Assembly: GCA_029706075.1 (NCBI GenBank)
Contig: JAINUG010000039.1
Span: 5,522,001 to 5,586,000, forward strand
Direction of reading: 5' to 3'
DNA length: 64,000 nt
Source of the DNA: Aldrovandia affinis
Taxonomy: Eukaryota > Chordata > Actinopteri > Notacanthiformes > Halosauridae
The notes under the pieces are model-generated. The model had not been told where the DNA came from. It searched no databases and saw only the letters and a program-made list of their open reading frames with translations. Shown piece after piece: positions 57,055-64,000 of this stretch (position 1 is its first letter; each line of letters opens with the position of its first letter). The translations under genes were made by a program, and so were the position numbers.

Positions 57055-57320
57055 ATCCATTATCTAACCCGCTTATTCCCAGCATGCATTGGACGAGAGG
57101 CAGGAATACATCCTGGACAGGTCACCAAACCATCGCAGGGCACATACACCATTCACTCACACTCATACCTACAGGCAATTTTAGACTCTCCAATTAGCCT
57201 AACGTGCATGTCTTTGGACTGCGGGAGGAAACCAGAGTACCCGGAGGAAATGGGGAGAACATGCAAACTCCCACAGAAAGGCCCCGGCCGGGATTCAAAC
57301 TCGGGACCTTCATGCTGTGC
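57055..57320 (-). mobile_element. Common teleost retroposon, 5'-truncated copy
   Basis: CATGTCTTTGGACTGCGGGA, GGAAACCAGAGTACCCGGAG and GGGAGAACATGCAAACTCCC with GGGATTCAAACTCGGGACC are a very widespread teleost repeat. Its far end, read on the minus strand, resembles a tRNA B-box. The head is cut short here. Confidence 0.7.
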
Positions 57321-58085
57321 AGTGACTAGTAAATACTACAGCCTCACCTGTACAGGTATAATACCAGTGTCTACTCCAGCAGGCTCACCTATTCAGTCAG
57401 TCAGGGTGCCCTGGCATGTATTCAGCAGCATTATTACACTGGGGGAATGCATTTCTTTAATCAAGCAAAGAACCTCCAAGGTTAAATATACACCTGTCCT
57501 CTCCTGAATCCCTGGAAGTTAATTAAATCCCTACAAGGAACAAAAACACCCCAGATTGTTAAAAAAAAACTGCATTTATTTACAAACAGGGAGAATAAAT
57601 TAAAGCTGACATATATTCCATAAAAAAAAGAATCTCAATCAATCCCCCCCCCAGCTGGACTCCTGGTGCAAGTTTGATTCTGTCTGTCAGATGAACTTCC
57701 TCCAGGGCTAGCCAATCACAGTTCTGCCTCTCCAGAGAAAGGACACACCTCCTCGCTGTCACTGGATCACCACTCCTGAGACAAAGACAGAGACACAGAC
57801 CAATCAATGCAATGCAATGGCCATCCCAGTCCCCAGACCTAAACCTCATTGAAAATCTTTATAATAGGAGAGGACTCAGTGCTGTTATCTTGGCAAGGGG
57901 AAGGTGGACAAAAAACTAAATACGGGGGTGACAATAATTGTGATACGCGTATTTATTTTCTTCTTTTAATCATATTACTTCAAATAAAGGTTAGACTTCT
58001 CTCATATTTTGAGTGTAAGATCAAGCTGACGAACAACAAAGACATTTCTTTATACCCTTGTTCATCTTCACCAAGGGTGCCAATC
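57321..58085. other. Intergenic, nothing recognised
   Basis: TTTATT sites near 57576 and 57953 would serve as minus-strand AATAAA signals for smim11, with no proof. Confidence 0.3.
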
Positions 58086-58089
58086 ATTC

Positions 58090-58330
58090 TGAAGGGCACT
58101 GTATTTGTATAGTGCATTACACAAAGGTTTTGTCACAATATGCTTTACAGCAGACTCCAGCCTGAACCCCCACAAAAGCAAGCCAAGGGCAATAGAGGAA
58201 AACTCCCTTGGTGGAACAATTAGGAAGAAACCTGAGGAAGAACCAAACTCAAGAGAGGTCTCTCTGAGCCCATCCTCTTCTGGTTGTTTGTAATCAACAA
58301 CGGTCAACGAGTCTATATGGAAAACAATTA
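58090..58330. repeat. Unclassified interspersed repeat
   Basis: TTTGTATAGTGCATTACACA, GAACCCCCACAAAAGCAAGC, GGAAAACTCCCTTGGTGG and AGGAAGAAACCTGAGGAAGA are a motif set I know from many teleost repeats. It probably lies in the smim11 3' UTR or just beyond. Confidence 0.5.
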
Positions 58331-58434
58331 GGAACTTGATTAAGTTCAAGGCAGCTGAAGGTGGTGGTACTAAGCTGGGCTCAGATGGAAGGAGCAGCGG
58401 GCATTTGCTACCTGTTCATAACACAGCCTGACTG

Positions 58435-58623
58435 TCAGTCGTCCTTCTTGCTGTCTAAGAGCTCCTGAGTCTGTTGCGCAAGCTGCTTCTTCATCTCCCG
58501 GTCCTTCTTCAGCGCCTCATCGGCACGCTTGCTCTGGTAGATCTTCACCGCGGCAAAGCCCAGGCACAGCAGCAGGGTCTTGGCTGCCAGGATGTAGAAT
58601 AACAGTGGCACATTGTCCAGGGC
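58435..58623 (-). CDS. smim11: smim11 exon 2 (membrane helix and tail)
   Basis: 62 codons plus TGA at 58435-58437. ALDNVPLLFYILAAKTLLLC carries the start of the helix; QSKRADEALKKDREMKKQLA is a charged heptad-like tail. Confidence 0.93.
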   Translation of the reverse strand, partial: ALDNVPLLFYILAAKTLLLCLGFAAVKIYQSKRADEALKKDREMKKQLAQQTQELLDSKKDD

Positions 58624-59961
58624 CTGAGGGCAGGGGGAGAGGCATAGAGAGCCGTCGTGCTGATGAATGACTGAGAGCCAACGTACACACACCCGACCAC
58701 CACAACACACCACACCACTACCAAATGGTCAAAAATGGGCTTCATTCACTGTGAATGGACACTCCTCCAATATTTGAGGGAGGGTTAAGAACTAAGCAGC
58801 TCCATTTGTTCACATGGTTGGTTTGCTTCTCGTTCAGCACCAGTACGTGGATACGTTACAGTCGGTCTTAACCCCCTATTTTAATAACCCTGGTCCACAG
58901 TCACTCAATTACTAGAGAGAGGCAAGGAGGCTGAATATAACCATCAACCCCCAACCCCCTCAAGGAGTGACAGCCCTGGGGCAGCTGCAGGATAAGGGGG
59001 GGAAGGGGTTATGAGATAGTGGGTGAAGACTATGGGGGAGTTACAACTGCAGACAAATGGGGACCCTGACCCTGTCCTTGTCACTCAAACACACACACTG
59101 TCTCTACAGCAACTCTACCCAATATAACCTCTGCTACATGTGGGCCGTTCACACTGACATCAACATCTAATCAAAGCACGATAAAATAAATATAAACAGA
59201 TGACTTGACAAGTCAGCGACGTCTCGAAATGTCCAACTGCGAGGAAAAAATATTAACGTTCTCTCTTTTATACCGTTAATGTAGACGATTTCAACTTTCA
59301 AACCTGCTTGTGGAGTACTATTGTAGCGGAACTGGCCATTGTTTAGTGGCCGGTGGTCCATCACCACTGAACTAGTAAAATGCTTAAATACACTGAAGAC
59401 TCAATGCCAAAAATGCACACTATTTCAGCACACTTCTAACAATAACCACGTTAACTATAGATATACACTCTTCACCTCAAGTGTAACGAATCAGCGACTT
59501 AGCCGGCTATACCAATGCTAAGTGCGTGAAACTAAAGTGACTTCCATCGCGTAGATTCGCATAGCACCACTGGTATGCGACACAGACCGGTCACAAGCTG
59601 GGCAGTGCTTGATATGTTTAGCTAACTTAACATGACATACACCGCTGTGTCGAATACTCAGTTTAACACGTAATGTATAATCTGAGGTATGGGTTAGTTT
59701 TACAACGGAAAATCTCAACGGAGAGAAGGTTAAAACGAGCGAGCAAGCGAGCAAGCTAACGTTAGCGTATCTATATTCGCAATCACGACAAGCTAGTTTG
59801 TAGCGTTTGCCATGCTATTACGCCATCACTTAACTGCACAGTAAAAGCATAACTTTAGAACAAATAGAATAATTTTCATTTAAACGGAAATTGTTTTGTT
59901 CAAAATTCATTTCTAAGGCAAAGATGTATGAACTGTACAGTCTTACCTTCCAGTTGATCAT
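58435..59961 (-). CDS. smim11: smim11, small integral membrane protein 11 (gene span)
   Basis: Two coding exons give 67 aa: 59947-59961 (MINWK, donor GTAAGA) and 58435-58623 (acceptor CCCTCAG). The product reads MINWKALDNVPLLFYILAAK, a membrane helix to about residue 35, then a basic, coiled tail ending SKKDD. Human SMIM11 (58 aa) has MNWK...VPLLLYILAAKTL and a KKDN end, so the identity is firm. Its function is poorly known; a mitochondrial or internal membrane place is likely. It lies tail-to-tail with kcne1, as in human. Confidence 0.93.
59947..59961 (-). CDS. smim11: smim11 exon 1
   Basis: Only five codons, MINWK, ending AAG|GTAAGA. Too short to be found by length alone; it is fixed by the match to the human N-terminus MNWK and by the phase of exon 2. 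Confidence 0.88.
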
Positions 59962-59974
59962 TTTGCTATCTGCG

Positions 59975-59982
59975 TGACGTCA
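59975..59982. promoter_or_regulatory. CRE palindrome at the smim11 start
   Basis: TGACGTCA lies 14 bp upstream of the smim11 ATG, close to the likely transcript start, a common place for CREB/ATF sites in housekeeping promoters. Confidence 0.5.
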
Positions 59983-59999
59983 GGCTCTTCTCCGACAAG

Positions 60000-60705
60000 A
60001 GTTTGACGAGAGTGGCGGAAAGAGACGATAACAGCTCTCTGTGGGCGTGACTAATGCAAAACTGACCAATGGGAAAACGAAGAGTGTATGTCGAGGAAGC
60101 CAAGAAATGTTGCTGAAACTTCGAGACCTGCATTGTCTGACCAATCAGCGGATGCTTTAATAGAAAGGGCGTGTACGTTTACTGTACACGCTAGATTGTG
60201 TAAACAGAGAGAACAGAGAATCTGTGGTGCAAACATTTGGTCGGCAACTATCCTATATCTTCGCATTCCTCTAGCTTCAACATATGTTTAGCAACACAAC
60301 TTTTCTACTTTGTTTTTATCTCCATGGCTGATAAACGACGCAATGGCCAATTTCGCATATCACCAATTTTTTACGATTTACTACCAATTAACACGTTTCC
60401 AGGCATAAACCTCAGATACATTAGGCAAAGGACTTGCAGTTTCTTGCCTGTCCATCTATGTCTATTTATTCTGCAAATCTTCTGAAAGCCAATCCGCGTT
60501 CCCACAATACACAACTAGACACTATAAAAAACGACATTTCTCGAATCCACTTGTACGTAACGACCAACAACAGTAGTATGAAAAATGTGTATGTAATGTA
60601 GCTGGTCACCTAACGTTGTATAAATATGGATTGACCTTTTAATTATTATTATTCATATTATATATATATATATAACTGTTTATAGGGAAAAAATATATAT
60701 TTTTC
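60000..60705. other. smim11 upstream region, nothing else recognised
   Basis: No second gene recognised. TA-rich at 60658-60675. Confidence 0.35.
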
Positions 60706-60710
60706 CTTTA

Positions 60711-62084
60711 TATAATAATAATAATAATAATAATAGCTTTATTTGTATAGCACCTTTCATACAAACAGTAGCTCAAAGTGCTTTACAGGGAAAGTAAGGC
60801 ATAAAAATATATATACATATATATACACACATACATATATACACGCATATATATACATATACACATATAAATACATACATACATACATACATAGGCATAA
60901 GACAAAAGTAAAAAAGAATAATAAAAATAAAAATCAAGAAAATACACATAACAATCATACTCAATTCTAAGGTTTAAAACAGAGACAATAAAAGTATAGT
61001 CAACCTAATAAATTAATTAAAAGCCAAATTAAAAAGAAAGGTTTTTAGCTGCTTTTTAAAATTGTCAACTGAGTCTGCTGTTTTAATGTTTTGTGGGAGA
61101 GTATTCCAGAGTTTTGGTGCAACATAACAGAAGGCACTTTCACCACTTTTTCGTTTGGCCACAGGTACAGTGAGTAAGTCCGCTGTGGATGATCTAAGTG
61201 CTCGAGTTGGTACATATGGTGATAAAATATCTTTAATATAAAAGGTGCTAGGCCATTTAAAGCCTTATAAACAAGTAGTAGGACTTTAAAATCAATTCTA
61301 AAAGAGACTGGGAGCCAGTGCAAAGCAGCAAGGACTGGTGTAATGTGTTCTCTTTTTTGGTTTTCGTTAGGACTCTGGCAGCAGCATTCTGAATAATTTG
61401 GAGTCTATTAATAGACTTCTTAGGCAGGCCAGTAAAAAGTGCATTACAGTAGTCTAAGCGGCTAAAAATAAAAGCATGTACCAATCTTTCAGCATCTTGG
61501 AGAGTTAAAAAGGGTTTTACTTTGGCAATGTTTCTAAGGTGAAAGAATGCCGTCTTGGTCACCTTATCTATATGGGATTTAAAATTGAGGTCAGCATCGA
61601 AGATGATTCCCAAGTTTCTGACCTCAGATTTTGTCTGTTTGGCCAGGCTTCCCAGCTTTGTAAGCAGCCGGTCTCTTTTTGACTTAGGGCCCACTAATAG
61701 TACCTCTGTCTTTTCTTCATTTAATTTCAGCAAGTTCTTGCCCATCCATTTATTTATATCGTCTAGACAGGCTGTAAGAACGCGCATAGCATTTGGGTCA
61801 TCTGGCTCAACGGAGACATACAGCTGTGTATCGTCAGCATAACAGTGGAAATGTGCATTGTGATTCTGGATGACCTTGCCTAAGGGAAGCATGTATAATA
61901 AAAATAAAAGTGGTCCTAAAATACTCCCCTGCGCTATGCCACAGCTAGCATCTCTATGCTTAGAAACATTGTCACCAAGTTGCACAAAAAACTTTCTTTC
62001 TGTTACATAGGTACGGAACCAGTTTAGTACAGTACCAGAGAGACTGACCCACTTCTCAAGGCTATATATATTATATATTCCCAC
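60711..62084 (-). mobile_element. L2-like LINE, 3' 1.4 kb, one major break
   Basis: The minus strand reads WFRTYVTERKFFVQLG, GIAQGSILGPLLFLLYMLPL and HCYADDTQLYVSVEPDD (the YADD catalytic box), then NLGIIFDADLNFKSHIDKVT and LDYCNALFTGLPKKSINRLQ. Near 61330-61360 the frame shifts, and LHWLPV-type MHWLPVSFRIDFKVLLLVYK continues in another frame. The 3' end carries AAAGCACTTTGAGCTACTGT and GAAAGGTGCTATACAAATAA and an ATT/TTA repeat. It is the same family as 37870-38575 and is 5'-truncated (no endonuclease). Confidence 0.87.
60800..60900. repeat. TA/CA-rich microsatellite within the LINE
   Basis: ATATATACATAT and ACATACATACAT runs between the LINE coding end and its 3' tail. Confidence 0.8.
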
Positions 62085-63362
62085 TTCTATATATCAGTAT
62101 AAAGGTAAGCGTGTTAATTGTGAAGGGGCACATTCCTTCGTTTTGTCAGTATTCATGTTTTGCAGTATATTCATGTCATATTCGAAGGGCACATAATTTA
62201 TATTAAATAAATTTTTTAAATAATAAGAAATTATGAAAAAAGATGTATAATAGTCCAGGAAATAGTCCAGGAAATAGTCCAGTCATGTTTTTTATAACAG
62301 CTTTTATTTTGAAACTGACGGGAACAACCGGAAGTCGGATTCTTATTGACGGCTAGTGTCACCTATGTTATGTAGCTGGCCACATAACACTGCATGAAAG
62401 TGGTTTGACCTTTTTGTGGTGCGTCTGAAGTGTAAAGCGCTCTGTTTGTACGGTAACCTGTTCATACATTTTTAATAAAAAATATAGGATCCGTATTTGT
62501 TTTTCACTGATCTCAAGCAAGGTTCCTCCGTAAATGGTTAACCCCAGAACGACTTGTTTGCTCATAGACATACTGGTATAATGTTGAAGCGGCTAATCTG
62601 TTAGCTAGCTAATGGAAGAACTGTACTTGTAATATCTCTACCTTTTTTGAATTAACCAATTTATTTAACTTTAACGTTAAGAAGCACACTAGCTACCGTA
62701 GCAAGTTATGTTGCCTGGCTGAACTTATTACGGAGGCATGTAGCATTAACTATACAGCTCAGTGCTTCTTGTCCTAGCATTCTTTAACAGAAACTTTCAA
62801 CGAATAGCTATAGGTAACTGTCTGACGATGTAAAATGCAGATCGCTGTGAAATGACCAGCTCTATGAGAGTGATTAACTGTAAAATGTATTGGTGCGGCT
62901 GGCAAGTATGGGCTTTGGTAAGAGGGCAGAACTTGACAATTTGTAGCTACCACTTAATTTAAGTGTAATTGTTACTTATGCCTTAGTTTCCGTGAGGATC
63001 CACACAATGGGGGAGTTAAAGTTTCTCCAGCTTTGAATGTATTTTTCTTTCTTTCTTATCTCTAAAGTGCAACTATTGTATCTTAGCTTCCTGGGTAGGA
63101 CAGTGTCAATTATGCTTGCAGACTCCACTGATTGGTTTAGTGTGTGATATGTACAGTATGTGCATGTGTGTGTACATCAAGTATGCGTGTGTCTATACTG
63201 TGAGAGTGAGTGTGTGTATGTCCATGCAGGTGATTGAGTTTGTGTGCATGTGTTAATGCTGTGAGTGTGCACGTGCTGTGTGTGTATGTGTGTGTGTGTG
63301 TGTGTGTGCGTACATGCTGCACTCAGCAGGTGTGCTTCCCCTCTCCTGCAGGGTGGGGGCGG
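62085..63362 (+). other. Upstream of dnajc28: TG-rich, possible 5' UTR exon not resolved
   Basis: TG-rich at 63140-63310. CTCTCCTGCAG at 63342-63352 is a good acceptor eleven bases before the dnajc28 start codon, so at least one non-coding exon should lie upstream. Its position could not be fixed. Confidence 0.45.
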
Positions 63363-64000
63363 ATGCAGCGCTCCATGCTGCAGTGTCTGGTCTGTGGGGA
63401 GCTACGGGGGGCGCTGCTGCCCCTCCTCCCCCAGCGCTGTCCCCCTCCTCTGCGCCGCCTCAGCCATGCCCACCGGAAGAGCCGCAGCTTGAGGGAGAGC
63501 TACCAACTGCTGCAACTGCCCGAGGGCCGGGACAGCAGCCAGGCAGAGGTGAAGGAGGCCTACCTGCACATGGCCAAGCTCTACCACCCTGACTCCGGCG
63601 CTGCCACCGCTGACCCCGCCCTCTTCTCCCAGATCGAGGAGGCCTACAGGGCCGTGCTGGCACACCTGGCCGGGCAGAGGGCGGAGAAGAAGGAAGAGGA
63701 GGAGAAAGAGGATCGGGAGACGAAGGGCCAGGCGCCCCAGCACAGGCAGTACCTGAGCTACGAGGGTGTGGGCTCGGGCACGCCAAGTGAGCGGGAGCGC
63801 CGCTACCGGCAGTACCGCGTGGACCGTGCCACCGAGCAGGTGCTGGACTACCGGCAGGGGGTTTTGGAGCGTGTGGCAGCGGCGGAGGAGGGCGCGGTGT
63901 CTACACGGGACATGCGCAAGCGTAGCCGGCAGATCAAGATCACGCAGGCCGTGGAGCGGCTGGTGGAGGACCTGATCCTTGAGTCCATGGCCCGTGGAGA
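63363..64000 (+). CDS. dnajc28: dnajc28, J-domain protein (5' part, cut by window end)
   Basis: Open from ATG at 63363 to the edge, 212 codons. Residues about 46-110 form a J domain (ESYQLLQLPEGRDSSQAEVK, then YLHMAKLYHPDSG) with the HPD triad at 75-77 that stimulates Hsp70 ATPase. From about residue 130 (QYLSYEGVGSGTPSERERRY) the sequence follows the family, and KITQAVERLVEDLILESMA is the start of the conserved DUF1992-type domain. Human DNAJC28 is about 388 aa, so roughly half is seen. The N-terminus (MQRSMLQCLVCG..., arginine-rich, few acids) could be a mitochondrial signal. GC content rises sharply here. Confidence 0.93.
   Translation, partial: MQRSMLQCLVCGELRGALLPLLPQRCPPPLRRLSHAHRKSRSLRESYQLLQLPEGRDSSQAEVKEAYLHMAKLYHPDSGAATADPALFSQIEEAYRAVLAHLAGQRAEKKEEEEKEDRETKGQAPQHRQYLSYEGVGSGTPSERERRYRQYRVDRATEQVLDYRQGVLERVAAAEEGAVSTRDMRKRSRQIKITQAVERLVEDLILESMARG

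Overview
The window is vertebrate, almost certainly teleost, nuclear DNA. It has small genes split by introns with GT-AG borders, very dense CA/TG and CT microsatellites, several tRNA-derived SINE families, L2-like LINEs, a Tc1-like relic, a hAT MITE and a Ty3 chromovirus. The recognisable genes are the 21q22 group known from human: clic6-like (minus, eroded), rcan1 (plus), kcne1 (plus), smim11 (minus) and the 5' part of dnajc28 (plus). A miR-802-like hairpin lies on the left. No species name is claimed.

Layout. 1-24 kb: no protein gene recognised; microsatellites, minisatellites (34 bp at 6.4 kb, 50 bp at 7.1-7.5 kb, a CT/TGATCACACC array at 20.4-21.5 kb), SINEs of three families, an L2-like LINE piece, and the miR-802-like hairpin at 15.6 kb. 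24-26.6 kb: a 2.6-kb TG...CA element flanked by 5-bp duplications, read as a giant solo LTR built largely of quasi-repeats. 26.7-36.5 kb: the clic6-like locus, missing two family exons, with an intact-ended Ty3 chromovirus (28.7-34.2 kb) between its surviving parts. 37.9-39.7 kb: LINE and transposase fragments. 40.4-53 kb: rcan1 with two alternative first exons. 55.3 kb: kcne1 in one coding exon, followed by a perfect hAT MITE. 58.4-60 kb: smim11 in two coding exons. 60.7-62.1 kb: an L2-like LINE. 63.36 kb to the edge: dnajc28.

The genes are not an operon and need not act together; the grouping is syntenic. RCAN1 controls calcineurin, KCNE1 is a single-pass potassium-channel subunit, SMIM11 is a small membrane protein, DNAJC28 is a J-domain protein and miR-802 is a small regulatory RNA. 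The clearest points for follow-up are the miR-802-like hairpin and what its place and strand imply for the RUNX1 block, the decay of the clic6-like gene with a triplicated exon end and splice donor, the 2.6-kb LTR, the self-priming signature of the chromovirus, and a SINE sitting against the last rcan1 splice acceptor.
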